From positions 1-64,000 of the forward strand of contig JAKCPI010010687.1 of NCBI GenBank assembly GCA_023213315.1: a stretch of 64,000 bases of DNA. Direction: 5' to 3'. Below, one piece after another: positions 43,601 to 50,896 of the stretch; the stretch's first letter is position 1, and every line of letters starts with the position of its first letter. The notes beneath the pieces were generated by a model, which was not told where the DNA came from, ran no database searches, and worked only from the letters and a program-made list of their open reading frames with translations. The position numbers were made by a program, and so were the translations under genes. The DNA comes from Euborellia annulipes. Lineage: Eukaryota; Arthropoda; Insecta; Dermaptera; Anisolabididae.

Positions 43601-46600
43601 AATTGCAAGTCTGTTTAATCATTAGATTAGACATTCCTACACTTTACATCTCGTCTACTTATATTTGAATATATATTCTGAAAGGCTTACGCGGTGGGTA
43701 TATTTGAAGAATTTTCTCGGGTTGAGTTTGCTTTGGTTGTTGAGATTTACCCTACGTTTCGTCTCTTATTTTGGAGCAATTTTCAAGAGTGTAGGATTGG
43801 GAAGTAATAGTAATAGTGGTTTATTTTCAGTATCGCAGTCTTTCTTATCCCAGGCCTGGATCTCTTTGCGGTCTAGATAGAGTTATATGTCTCTTGAAAA
43901 TGCCTCCACAAGATAAGCTGAAACGTCAAATAAATCTTAACAACCAATGTGACTCAACCCGAGAAAAGGAAAATATTCTTTAAAATCATTTGATATTAAT
44001 ATTCTATAATCATAAAATTATTGCTATGTTTCAGGAAGGAGCGTCAGTGCTGGTTCATGGATCAGAGGGCTTAGATGCCACACTGCTGGTTACGTCATTA
44101 GCTCAAGTGATTCTCAATCCTGATTGTCGGACAGTCAGAGGGTACGAATCATCCAATTAATTCATCTTTCAAATAATTTTACATTTTTTATATGTTTTCG
44201 AGATCTATATATTTGAATAAGATATTAGTATTCAAAATACCTCGATTCGGACTTTCACTGAGTCATAGATATATTTACTCACAGTCTTGTTAAATATGAC
44301 TCAGTTAAAGTTCGAAATGAGGTATTTTGAATACTAATATTTTATTCAAATAAGCTCAGGGACCCACATAGTGTGGGTTGGCGACCACGAGCTGCACTAG
44401 CTGGGACTTGCAGTATTTCTGTTCTTTGCATGCCAGTCTCTTTCCTTCTAAATTTTCAACAGGCGTCAGACCATGCGAGGGGTCAGCCTATTTAACTATA
44501 ACTTAACCCCACGGCCTTAAGGGCCTTGCTGCTTACAGTAGTGTGATAGAGCAGACCTAGATGTCTGCTCTATCCTGGTTTTAATGGCGGCGGACAAGTC
44601 AGAAATTTTTCTTTAAAATTTCTTGGTTAGTGAAATGTATGGTTAACTTACGTATAAGGGAAGTGAGTTTTTGTTGGTGTAGGTTGAGGGTCCGGTGGAC
44701 TGGTGCAATGGATAGCACACTGATGCCCCGGAAAGGCTGGAGATCCTGGGTTCGATTCCTGGGGACCATGGGGGGTTTGGCCTCACCAACAAAAAACATA
44801 CAATCTAACCTTGACTCGCATAGCCTGTTGGTCCTTATAAAATGGCAAAAAATATTTTACACAATTGTGCCATTCGACATTTTGAGGAATTCTGTTGACA
44901 CGCTTCAGCCCTAATGATGGTCATATATCTGACCGAAACATCGGCTTGAAGCGATTAATAAACGAAATAAACTTAGCTGCAATCGCTCTTTTCTTTCTTC
45001 CTTACTACAAAAAACATACAGTCTTGTTAAATAAATTTTTTATATGTTTGATCTATATATCGCCTGCTGAGAATCATAGAGGCGAAAGTCCGAAAATTCA
45101 ATTTTTGAGTTAAGCCTAGCAATCATAGTTAAAACGTCTCTTTTGAGTGCCAAAGTGTCAAAAATATATGTCCATTCTTTGGTATTGATTCTGGCCTATT
45201 TATTTGTTGCCCGGCTATTTAAATGTATATGTTTACAAAAAAAATTTTCAAAAGTCTTTTCTCGAATTGTTGAATTTTGATCTTTCGCCACTATGATTCT
45301 CAGCAGGCGATATATTCAGCTACAGCCACGATCTAATCTATATATAAATAATATATCAAACACGTCTTTTATTTCCTATTTTTTCTCTCTATTATTATCA
45401 TGTTTTTCAAAATCTTTATTCCCACTTAAATCAGATATCCGAGTTTCATCTTTATCTTAAATATGTAGAAGTAATTTTTCTCGGGAAAAACTTGAAAATG
45501 AGCAATTTTTTCATTATTATTATTATATTGTTTCTACTAACTCTTTGACCTTTTTTCTATTTATTTCAGGATGGAAGCCCTGGTGGAACGTGAATGGTTA
45601 CAGGCAGGACATCCATTTGCCACTCGCCATCAGAAAGGAGCCTATGCATCAGGGGCCAGCGGAAGGGCTAAACATCACGCGCCTACTTTCCTTCTTTTTC
45701 TAGACTGCGTCTCCCAGATTCACTATCAATTCCCCTGTAGCTTCGAGTTCACCACCGGCTTTCTCATATTCCTATTTGAACATTCATATGCCTCGCAATA
45801 TGGTTAGATATCTTTTTAAAAAATTATAAGATGTAGAAGTAGCTGTCAAACGATTAGATAAATAAAAGGAGATAAATATTTAGTTGACATCCTCTCCTTT
45901 TATTTATGAATTTATAAGAATATACCAATTTAGTTTTGAAATTGAGAATTTCACAATTTTTAAATCAAAACTTTGAGTCTAATCCATTGGCGAGGGAAAT
46001 TGAGAATTAGCAGATAAGATGAAAAATAGAGTTAGATGAAAAATAATTGAGTGAATTCCTTAAGTACAGTATTACAGTATCTTAAAATATTCGAATAGTC
46101 TGGATCTCAAATATATATATTATTAAATATCGGTTATCGTTTAAAGTCATATATGGCCTAACTTGCCGACTGTGAGTTTGTGTGTGTGAGTGTGAGTGAG
46201 AAAAAAGTGTGTTTAAAAAAAAAAAAAATTCGAAAATAGAATTTAATTTAAATATAAATAAGATAATAATGAAATATTCCAATATTAGAATCCTTCATTT
46301 CTATTTAGACTGATGATATATTAATAATACCGAAAATTTTTTTGTTTCAGGTACTTTCTTAGGTAATTGCGAAGCTGATCGTGAAAAAATGAAACTTGCC
46401 GAAACCACTGTCAGCCTTTGGTCATACCTTAACACTCCTGAAATTTTACAACTTTATCTTAATCCCATGTACGATCCTAATAATAAAGTCATATGGCCAT
46501 CGGTAGCACCTATGAGTCTAGTAAGTATTATCCACATATAAATTTATTTTGAATTTAGAAATTTGTGAGTGGGCCCGGGCCCCCTCACCCCCTCTCCCTT

Positions 46601-49146
46601 ATATACGCCCCTGTGATCAGAAACTCATTCAAAGCTGTCCATGATGAACTCGTGGCAATAAAGTTCTTACTTAGTCTGAACTATTATTTATAGTCCAAAA
46701 TTGAAGAAAAATAAATGTTAGAAAAATTCAAAAGGTCTCTAATTTAGCAATTTTTGTGAGTATGTTTATTTGTTGATTAATCCATAACCCTCGGGAATTA
46801 TATCTGGAATCTCCAATCTATTCGGGCATCGTTGTACTCCCCTTTGCACCAGGCCACGAGACCTGGCAGACCCACACCAAGAAATAATCATATTTTCTCC
46901 CCTTTTCCTATATAAATAAATTAACATTGTATTTCTCAACCAAGAGAATGAAAGTGAGAAATCTTTAAAGAAATACTTTTCACTTGTCATTCGCTTATTA
47001 TACCAGCTTGGGGACAGTAAGGTGTTAGAGCAGACCAAGCTAATATAACAAGCATCTAGCAAGGGATTCGTTAAAGAATTATCACTTCGATTCTCTTGGT
47101 ATAGAAATGCAATACCATAGGCATATATAGGGAATTGTGACTATTTGTTGGTATGGTTGAGAGTCCAGTGAAATCATACAGATGCCCCGGATAGCCTGAA
47201 GATCCCGGATTCGAATCCTCTTGGGATGTTTGGCCCACCAACAAATTACAACATATTTACAAAAATTCTTAAATATACCTATGACTTGTCAAGTCCGAGG
47301 TATTTATTGAATATTAATATATTTTTCAGTGAATAGATCTCCAAAAATATCTAATAATAAGCTTCAATCTAATAATAACCTTTAAATTGACATATAACAA
47401 TCAATAAAGAGAGAAATGTATCGGTAAATAATGATACAGTATATAAAATGTACTTTAACCTAATTAATTATTTTTCCATCAACTAATTAATATTTGTTAG
47501 ACATTTCTTAATTTAGATAAAAAACAAAGGCATCAAAAATAAATTCTTATAAAAATTCATTTAAACTTACTGTTAGATATGTTTGTATACGTATTAATGA
47601 ATTGAATCGAATAATTTTCTTATACCCCCAAAAAAATAAAATTTCTGTATAGACAGACATATATTTACATTTTGAAAACGTAAAAATATTCAAAAAGTTT
47701 AAAATGTAATTGATACTTAATGATTTTTTAAAATATTTTGTTAATTTTCTAAATTTAGATTATAGTAGTATATATAGATAAAGGTTAATTGCTTACAATT
47801 CAATTTTTGATATCAATATATGGTTTCTTTCCTTATAATTTCATTTCTTCATTAAATGGCATGAATGATGAAACAAGATTAATTTTTGAAAAGATTGTTA
47901 AATGAAATAAAATTGCACTTTCACTTTTCAATCAGATAGTTGGATTGACTCAACAATGACGAATCGAAGCCATCTTGGCCAGGAGCAAACGGTCATTTAA
48001 AAGATTTCATTATGGAAGTCAGGGCTATCCTCTTTTCGTAGACCGAAAACTAAAATTAGAATAACAATACTAATTTGATTTGGTTAATTTATATTTCCGT
48101 CGGAATAAAAAATTTTTCAATTTTTTTTTTTTTTTTCGAAAATAAAAATCTTATTTGAGCGCGCCAAAATTATAAAGGTATTTCTAAGCAATTTTTTAGA
48201 ATAGTGTTTTGTTTAAACGAGATCCATTAAATATTCTAGAATATTTCTAAACCCTCTAGCCCAGGGCTTCGATTACCGAAGGTAAGAGAAAGTTGTGTGC
48301 TGTGCGCCAGTTACACCAGATTTTTATCTATACCATCCACTATTCTTATTTATAAAGAGAGAGTGTGAGTTTGTTTGTATGTAGGGCTAAGCTCAGTAAT
48401 TTACTAATTTCTTCGAATACTTTGGAGCCCCCCCCCCCCCCCCCAAATGACGTTCTTGCCTATATGGCCAAAAAAATATATCGCTGTCCGCAAATGGCAG
48501 CGACGGGACTAGCTTATTCCCAATAGGATTAGAAAACATTTTAATAACATGCCCCATGATTTTGGTTTTGAACCAATTGAGGAGGGGGAGGAGGCGACAT
48601 TTTCCCTAGTAGCACCGTCACAGAACAATTCGTTTTAGAAGTCTTCTCTAGCCCAAAATCGGGAAAAGGCTATAGATCACAATTCAATTATAAATTTCTT
48701 TCTTTTTAAGCCTTACAGATGGCAAGTAAAATATTTAGAAATGAGTAATTTAAATAGAACGGTAAATAATTAATTTTTAACTTGAATGCTATATAATACA
48801 ATTTGAACAGTTGAATTTAGCGCCTGACATTACAATGTCTATTTTTAATTATATTTGAAATAAAAAAACTGATTTGATAAGTATTTTTCAGACACTCTGG
48901 TCCGAATTGTACCTGCGCTGGGTGGTGGATCAAACCAGTCAACGTGAGGCATGGGAGGCAATCAGTGCCCTCAAGGCCAAGGACAAGGAGCTTCGATTAA
49001 AGGCTCATAGATTGCGCAGGCAGTTAGCTGAGTTAGAACGCGAGGCCCTTGAATGGGGTGTCGTGAGGCGCGAGACCTTGGCTGCCGGAGATCATGCACA
49101 GAGGGAGCCTGAGCATAGCAATGGCGAAGAGAAGCACGACGACTAA
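28696..49146 (+). CDS. MTMR9: MTMR9-like inactive myotubularin phosphatase, complete, 11 coding exons
   Basis: Eleven exons (1740 bases with stop) join in frame into 579 residues, against about 550 for vertebrate MTMR9. N-terminal PH-GRAM domain (1-100, starting MEFAELILIPKVDR), myotubularin catalytic-like domain (about 120-490, with QPLTGPGGRRCKEDE and EREWLQAGHPF), C-terminal coiled coil (about 510-560). The family active site C-x5-R is replaced by HGSEGLDAT at 333-341: Cys is Gly334 and Arg is Ala340, so no catalysis is expected. By family knowledge MTMR9 binds active MTMR6, MTMR7 or MTMR8 and raises their activity on PI3P and PI(3,5)P2 at endomembranes. An acceptor (TTCTTTCAG) two bases before the ATG implies an upstream untranslated exon. 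An in-frame ATG 99 bases upstream lies in that intron and is rejected. Confidence 0.96.
28903..29068 (+). CDS. MTMR9: MTMR9 coding exon 2
   Basis: Acceptor TTTACAG. Codes LLHKNVDAVERRANT, then LKCKDFRQIQLHIL of the PH-GRAM domain. Ends phase 1 before GTTTGT. Confidence 0.95.
29109..29318. mobile_element. Tc1/mariner-type MITE, copy 3
   Basis: Ends AAGTGAGGGTCAATATTAAG and TATTGACCCTCACTG between TA dinucleotides, 210 bp, long paired arms with GTTTTCAAGTTGTGATTATT. A TA microsatellite follows (29336-29395). 29396-30240 is AT-rich with nothing recognised. Confidence 0.85.
30430..30865. repeat. Inverted pair of family-D SINE heads with tail
   Basis: Minus-strand tail (30445-30520) and head (30530-30640), then plus-strand head (30727-30865). 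The heads are tRNA-like with B box GGTTCGATTCC. Confidence 0.65.
30744..30823 (+). repeat. tRNA-like SINE head with acceptor and T stems
   Basis: GTGGCCT pairs with GGGCCAT as a 7-bp acceptor stem (two wobbles); CTGGG-TTCGATT-CCCGG is a T arm. The D arm has a GGACAG insertion and no convincing anticodon stem, so it is called a SINE head rather than a tRNA gene. Confidence 0.6.
30932..31057. repeat. Foldback palindrome
   Basis: TTATGGAATGGAAAAGAGCA on the left is repeated inverted on the right; arms also share CAACAAATAAAGAGA-type sequence. Reading frames here read the arms and are not genes. Confidence 0.8.
31152..31202 (+). ncRNA. Hammerhead ribozyme motif with one core substitution
   Basis: Stem I CCAATAA with TTATTCTGG, stem II GGCC/GGCC, GAAAC and GTC as in the intact copy at 32586-32636, but the core reads CTCAAGA: invariant G5 is C. 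Sense to the MTMR9 transcript. Probably inactive. Confidence 0.7.
31231..32525. other. MTMR9 intron 2 stretch
   Basis: AT-rich with a TA microsatellite near 31530. No gene or strong repeat recognised. Confidence 0.5.
32526..33002. mobile_element. Palindromic Penelope-like element with hammerhead arms
   Basis: Arms of about 170 bases (32526-32701 and 32838-33002) are inverted. The left arm holds an intact minus-strand hammerhead; the right arm has a decayed one (32900-32943) that lost GAAACGTC. Between them an open stretch reads NKFCDEDKGSLVDIIEKDE then TAA, possibly the end of an element ORF. Confidence 0.7.
32586..32636 (-). ncRNA. Hammerhead ribozyme, intact core (short stem III)
   Basis: Core CTGAAGA, stem II TGGCC to GGCC, GAAAC, minimal stem III and GTC cleavage triplet. 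Stem I: AATAA/TTATT, a two-base bulge, then CCA/TGG. All invariant bases are present. Type I with short stem III is known from Penelope-like elements and retrozymes. Antisense to MTMR9. Confidence 0.85.
33234..33547. mobile_element. hAT-type MITE (GGTGACC family)
   Basis: Starts TAAGGTGACCACACGTCCCG, ends TGTGGTCACTTTA; flanks CAACATAG and CAACAGAG agree at 7 of 8. A 74-codon frame inside has no domain and is not called. Confidence 0.7.
34660..34835. repeat. 176-base palindromic element with hammerhead
   Basis: About 70-base arms, each with GAATACTTTTGCGTATTATC, meet around an intact minus-strand hammerhead. 33549-34659 before it is AT-rich with TA tracts near 34000-34100 and no gene. Confidence 0.8.
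34718..34763 (-). ncRNA. Hammerhead ribozyme, intact core
   Basis: Stem I TTGTA/TACAA, core CTGAGGA, stem II GATTCTA/TAGAATC (7 bp, loop TACCAT), GAAA, short ATAT stem III and ATC cleavage triplet. Every invariant position fits. Antisense to MTMR9. Confidence 0.82.
35037..35188 (+). CDS. MTMR9: MTMR9 coding exon 3
   Basis: Acceptor TTTTCAG. Codes SNSLLYPFFYRALGP and DEWRISYVNHDYS, entering the myotubularin domain. It lies after a 6-kb intron packed with repeats and hammerhead-bearing palindromes. Confidence 0.95.
35435..36262. mobile_element. hAT-like element with exact target duplication
   Basis: Ends TAGGGGTCGGAT and inverted ATCCAAGCCCTA; both flanks read TATATAAA (an AT-rich target, so weaker proof). 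Inside: reversed family-B SINE tail (35960-36030) and a GTCTGTCTGTTTGTCCGTCAG patch also found inverted near 1700. Confidence 0.65.
36809..36934 (+). CDS. MTMR9: MTMR9 coding exon 4
   Basis: 42 codons in phase 0: VCSTYPSAVVVPKGVTE, then ASFREGGRFPVLSYRHESG. The GGRFPVLSY motif is shared across myotubularins. Acceptor TTTTCAG, donor GTAAGC. Confidence 0.95.
36935..37533. other. MTMR9 intron 4
   Basis: AT-rich, nothing recognised. The preceding 36263-36808 is likewise featureless apart from a TA tract near 36705. Confidence 0.5.
37534..37683 (+). CDS. MTMR9: MTMR9 coding exon 5
   Basis: 50 codons in phase 0: SALMRSSQPLTGPGGRRCKE, then GKRGYIVDTRSASLAQSAK. The SQPLTG and YIVDTR motifs are hallmarks of the myotubularin fold. 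Acceptor TTTTAG, donor GTAATT. Confidence 0.96.
37877..37998. repeat. 122-base palindromic element with hammerhead
   Basis: Arms start CCACCTGACGTCCTTTTATT and end with its complement. The loop side carries an intact minus-strand hammerhead; the opposite arm has a decayed partner. Confidence 0.8.
37897..37939 (-). ncRNA. Hammerhead ribozyme, intact core
   Basis: Stem I GGCA/TGCC, core CTGAAGA, stem II GATGTGT/ACGCATC (one wobble, loop GTTCT), GAAA, short ATAT stem III, ATC cleavage triplet. Antisense to MTMR9. Confidence 0.82.
38435..38880 (-). repeat. R1 copy, 3' part
   Basis: TTTTACTTTCTCTTACC tail, GTGGTTTTTGCGACATGG, GTGTGTGTGTCTGTG and AGTACTTTACTGATG blocks, reversed relative to the 4325 copy. 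38881-39540 is AT-rich with an AT/GA microsatellite near 39363-39400. Confidence 0.75.
39545..40105 (+). repeat. R1 copy
   Basis: From the CACCAGATTTTTTGTGTCG head side to the GGTAAGAGAAAGTAAAA tail. Located 80 bases upstream of MTMR9 exon 6. Confidence 0.75.
40186..40297 (+). CDS. MTMR9: MTMR9 coding exon 6
   Basis: Codes SRGGGFELEMHYPQWRRINK, then HSLLDSLTKLIE, ending phase 1 before GTATCA. GGGFE and YPQWRR match the family. Confidence 0.96.
40465..40680 (-). repeat. R1 fragment and TA microsatellite
   Basis: AAAAAGTGGTTTTTCTC and GTCTGTCTGTGTCTG, then ATTTTCTCAAAATTCGC; a TA run occupies 40647-40680. Confidence 0.65.
40760..40808 (-). ncRNA. Variant hammerhead motif (U3-A8 core), left arm
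   Basis: CTC, then TTGAAAA in place of CTGANGA, stem II GGCTCC/GGAGAGCC, GAAACGTC, then GAG closing stem I. C3 to U and G8 to A occur together, keeping a pair at 3-8. Confidence 0.55.
41319..41358 (+). ncRNA. Variant hammerhead motif (U3-A8 core), right arm
   Basis: TTGAAAA (41322-41328), stem II GACTC/GAGCC with one mismatch, GAAACGTC (41348-41355). Sense to MTMR9. Confidence 0.5.
41460..41765 (+). repeat. R1 fragment
   Basis: CAACCATTTCTCCTATCATT through AAAGTACTAGTACT to TTTCAACCTCCTATCTC. Truncated before the microsatellite. Confidence 0.7.
41842..41963 (+). CDS. MTMR9: MTMR9 coding exon 7
   Basis: Codes CNETNATTDRWLSRLEGSGW, then CLVAQCLDK. Acceptor TTTGCAG, donor GTGAGC, phase 0 at the end. 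W-L-x-L-E followed by GW is the helix leading to the catalytic loop. Confidence 0.95.
42110..42695 (+). repeat. Composite repeat with family-C SINE relative
   Basis: ACAACTCGGGTTCAATAG resembles the family-C B-box region; GGGCCTTAATGGCCTAAA and GCGGCCACTTTAACTGAACC match its end. Internal GATCCGTAGCGGTCAAAA-type blocks occur twice. No gene. Confidence 0.5.
42825..43170 (-). repeat. R1 copy, 3' part
   Basis: TTTTACTTTCTCTTACC tail, then TCGCGACATGGTCTGTC and AGTACTTTACTGATG. Confidence 0.75.
43426..43640 (+). repeat. CGCCTGCTGAGAATC hairpin repeat, copy 1
   Basis: Starts CGCCTGCTGAGAATCATAG, then GAAAGTCC. Shares CAATTCGAGAAAAG and GCCAGAATCAATA with 45055-45325. Confidence 0.55.
43667..43978. 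repeat. Palindromic element of the 40712 family, diverged
   Basis: Left TTCTCGGGTTGAG, right CTCAACCCGAGAAAAG. Both arms carry the variant hammerhead: TTGAAAA at 43894-43900 with GAAACGTC at 43920-43927 (plus), and 43780-43786 with GAAACGTA (minus). Confidence 0.6.
44035..44141 (+). CDS. MTMR9: MTMR9 coding exon 8 (dead catalytic loop)
   Basis: Codes EGASVLVHGSEGLDATLLVT. In active myotubularins the loop reads H-C-x5-R; here Gly334 and Ala340 replace Cys and Arg, as expected for MTMR9. Acceptor TTTCAG, donor GTACGA after two bases of the split Gly codon. Confidence 0.96.
44205..44350. repeat. Palindrome made of two family-D SINE tails
   Basis: Inverted copies of GAATACTAATAT, TATTTTGAATACT and TATGACTCAGT-AAAGT-type sequence. 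Confidence 0.6.
44590..44830 (+). repeat. SINE family D copy
   Basis: GTGAGTTTTTGTTGGTG, tRNA-like GGACTGGTGCAATGGATAG, B box GGTTCGATTCC, then GGCCTCACCAACAAAAA closing an outer hairpin with GTTGGTG. The 94-codon frame across it is repeat-derived. Confidence 0.7.
44902..44952 (+). ncRNA. Hammerhead ribozyme motif with one core substitution
   Basis: Stem I GCTTCA-GCC pairs with GGC-T-TGAAGC (9 bp, one bulge). Core CTAATGA: G5 is A. Stem II GGTC/GACC, GAAACATC. Sense to MTMR9; probably inactive. Confidence 0.7.
45055..45325. repeat. CGCCTGCTGAGAATC palindrome
   Basis: Ends ATCGCCTGCTGAGAATCATA and its complement. The left hairpin CGCCTGCTGAGAATCATAG-AGGCG-AAAGTCC has GAAA next to a closed stem but not a standard hammerhead core. 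Confidence 0.65.
45570..45802 (+). CDS. MTMR9: MTMR9 coding exon 9
   Basis: Codes MEALVEREWLQAGHPFATRH, then FLLFLDCVSQIHYQFPCSFE and SYASQY. EREWLQAGHPF is strongly conserved among myotubularins. Acceptor TTTCAG, donor GTTAGA, phase 1 end. Confidence 0.97.
45803..46350. other. MTMR9 intron 9
   Basis: Contains a family-A SINE tail (46110-46230, TATGGCCTAACTTGCCG and GTGTGTGAGTGTGAGTGAG). Otherwise AT-rich. Confidence 0.5.
46351..46520 (+). CDS. MTMR9: MTMR9 coding exon 10
   Basis: Codes TFLGNCEADREKMKLAE, then TVSLWSYLN and VIWPSVAPMSL. The T-x-S-L-W motif follows the FLGN element of the family. Acceptor GTTTCAG, donor GTAAGT, phase 0 end. Confidence 0.96.
46765..47345. repeat. Two family-D SINE copies in opposite orientation
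   Basis: Minus head at 46765-46890 (complement has CTGGTGCAAAGGGG); plus copy at 47135-47345 with GATGCCCCGGATAGCC, GGATTCGAATCC, TTTGGCCCACCAAC and tail TATGACTTGTCAAGTCCGAG. Confidence 0.6.
47346..48891. other. MTMR9 intron 10, remainder
   Basis: AT-rich. Contains a poly-T run (48120-48136), an R1 head fragment (48265-48335) and a poly-C run (48429-48444). No gene. Confidence 0.5.
48892..49146 (+). CDS. MTMR9: MTMR9 coding exon 11 (coiled coil, stop)
   Basis: Codes TLWSELYLRWVVDQTS, then a predicted coiled coil with LRLKAHRLRRQLAELE, a charged tail and TAA. The coiled coil is the family dimerisation segment. Its GC content is well above that of the surrounding introns. Confidence 0.95.
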   Translation, partial: TLWSELYLRWVVDQTSQREAWEAISALKAKDKELRLKAHRLRRQLAELEREALEWGVVRRETLAAGDHAQREPEHSNGEEKHDD

Positions 49147-49329
49147 ATCTAAGCACAAATATTTCCTAGAAGATAGACTACTGTAGTAAGATCCACAATC
49201 TCATTCCACTTTTCTCATTTTATTTCTATAGTAATATATTAAATTAAGTTTCATGTATATATTAGTATTATTTGTTAAAAATTGTACAGTAAGATATTTT
49301 GACCAAAGATAAAATAATATTTTAATATA

Positions 49330-49335
49330 AATAAA
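49330..49335 (+). terminator. MTMR9: MTMR9 polyadenylation signal
   Basis: AATAAA about 185 bases after the MTMR9 stop, in very AT-rich sequence. Confidence 0.55.
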
Positions 49336-49464
49336 TTTTTATTTATAATTATTGTATTTATATACTAAATAATTAAAGTATTTATATATATATATATATA
49401 AGAAATATAATTACTATTTTTTTTATGTGAATATTATTGTTACTTATTTGTAAAGATCTTTTTT

Positions 49465-49470
49465 TTTATT
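49465..49470 (-). terminator. CCDC112: CCDC112 polyadenylation signal
   Basis: AATAAA on the minus strand only 17 bases after the CCDC112 stop. With the MTMR9 signal 130 bases away on the other strand, the two 3' ends converge closely and may overlap. Confidence 0.55.
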
Positions 49471-49486
49471 TGAATTCAATAAATGT

Positions 49487-50896
49487 TTATCCGCAAGTTG
49501 AATTGTCATTTTTCCTCCATTCAGGAATCTTAAGCTTGGGTACTCTGCGGATATTAGGCACGGGCTTGAAGGGCCCCGGAGTGGCCTCTTCGGCCTTGGA
49601 TCGGGCTGTCGTGGCTACGGTTGGCCGAAGAACTCGGGACGGGTCACGTTCGGCCGACACGCCACGCCGGGCAGGCGATTGGGTCTCTTTTTCTTGTTGT
49701 CGTTTCTTACGAAGTTCAACGAGACGAGCCACATGGTCTCGGTCTTGTTGACGAAAGTGACGCATCCTCTCGGAGGGCGTCGTCCGTGGTCGAGGACGCT
49801 TCTCCACCTCTACTGGTGATGGATCCTCTTGTGAGGGTATTACCGGAGACTTGTGTCGCTCCTTCCGTAGATTCTCTACAATTTCACGTTTGATATTACG
49901 TTCTTTACGGCGCCGCTCTTCGGCCTCGCGCTCTTTTTTCTCGATCTCTTTCTTTTTCTCTTCGTCTTCAGTTTTTTTTTTTAATTTCCAAGCCCGAATT
50001 CTGGCTTTCTCCTCTTCCCTATCCTTTTTAATTATATTTACTTCAGAGATCTTATTTTCAACTTCATTTTCTATTTCATCTGGTTTTTTAATTTTCTGAT
50101 TTTCTCTCCATCTTTCTAATGCTTTAATATGATTCTTTTTTAACGATTTGTATTTTTTATACCAGTGATTATGAGCAATTATTTCTTTTTTTGTTTTATC
50201 TGGAAAAAGTGCTAATAGATCTTCACTTGCCTCTTCTATAACACCTCTATACTTTTTAAGAATTTTGACAAAATGATGATGGTCATTTGAAGTCCAGCCG
50301 CCGCTATGCCCTCCAAATTGGACCAGAAACCTCCGAAATATTTGTACCTCAGCGTACTCGTCTTGATGGTCATCGTTTAAAGGGAGAGAGGCTGAGAAGG
50401 GTCGAGTTGACCATCGCGGAAGCCTCTCTTGGGGCATATCACCTTGCCAGGATTCAATTTCAGAAACAAATCGGTCTATCTCTCTTGTTAACTTAATTTC
50501 TTCATCGAGGATATAATCCCAAGCGCGACCTCCTAGAGCCTTGAAAATATTAATTTTCCCATAGAGGTCGTTGAGGTACCTCTGATAATATTCCTTGTCA
50601 TCAGACTCGAGCTCCTCCTCTTGACCGATGTCCTTACGCACAATATTGAGTGCTTGATCGATGTTCGTCTGTAAAAGTTGGAACTCACTTGCCTCATCCT
50701 GACGTTGGCTTTCCAGGGTATTTTGTAAAAATAGCATTTGCCCATGAAGGTTCTGATCGACGTGCCGAAGTGCATTAATACTGTCTTTGACGCGGTCCGA
50801 ACGGTCAGTCTCAATCTTGAGACGGGCTGCCTCTTTGATAAAGCCCTCAGGACTCATCAGAAAGGCTTTACAGAAATTTCGCTCAGATTGGTGCAT
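49487..50896 (-). CDS. CCDC112: CCDC112-like coiled-coil protein, intronless
   Basis: An uninterrupted frame of 469 residues. N-terminal coiled coils (about 1-160); a conserved block with FLVQFGGHSGGW, then LFPDKTKKEI and HNHWYKKYKSL (about 185-265, SANT-like in appearance); a long Lys/Glu/Arg-rich coiled coil (265-360); and a C-terminal signature ERDPSRVLRPT ending near IPEWR. That order and the DPSR-x-x-x-P-T motif fit CCDC112, a centriolar-satellite protein of cilia biology in vertebrates. The ATG is the first after an in-frame stop 18 bases upstream. The stop lies about 340 bases from the convergent MTMR9 stop. Lack of introns is odd beside its intron-rich neighbours; intron loss or an old retrocopy would explain it. 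The frame is intact, so it is probably functional. Confidence 0.85.
   Translation of the reverse strand: MHQSERNFCKAFLMSPEGFIKEAARLKIETDRSDRVKDSINALRHVDQNLHGQMLFLQNTLESQRQDEASEFQLLQTNIDQALNIVRKDIGQEEELESDDKEYYQRYLNDLYGKINIFKALGGRAWDYILDEEIKLTREIDRFVSEIESWQGDMPQERLPRWSTRPFSASLPLNDDHQDEYAEVQIFRRFLVQFGGHSGGWTSNDHHHFVKILKKYRGVIEEASEDLLALFPDKTKKEIIAHNHWYKKYKSLKKNHIKALERWRENQKIKKPDEIENEVENKISEVNIIKKDREEEKARIRAWKLKKKTEDEEKKKEIEKKEREAEERRRKERNIKREIVENLRKERHKSPVIPSQEDPSPVEVEKRPRPRTTPSERMRHFRQQDRDHVARLVELRKKRQQEKETQSPARRGVSAERDPSRVLRPTVATTARSKAEEATPGPFKPVPNIRRVPKLKIPEWRKNDNSTCG

Noticed and set aside
44630..44914. A 94-codon plus-strand frame as a gene
   Set aside because: It reads through a family-D SINE head.
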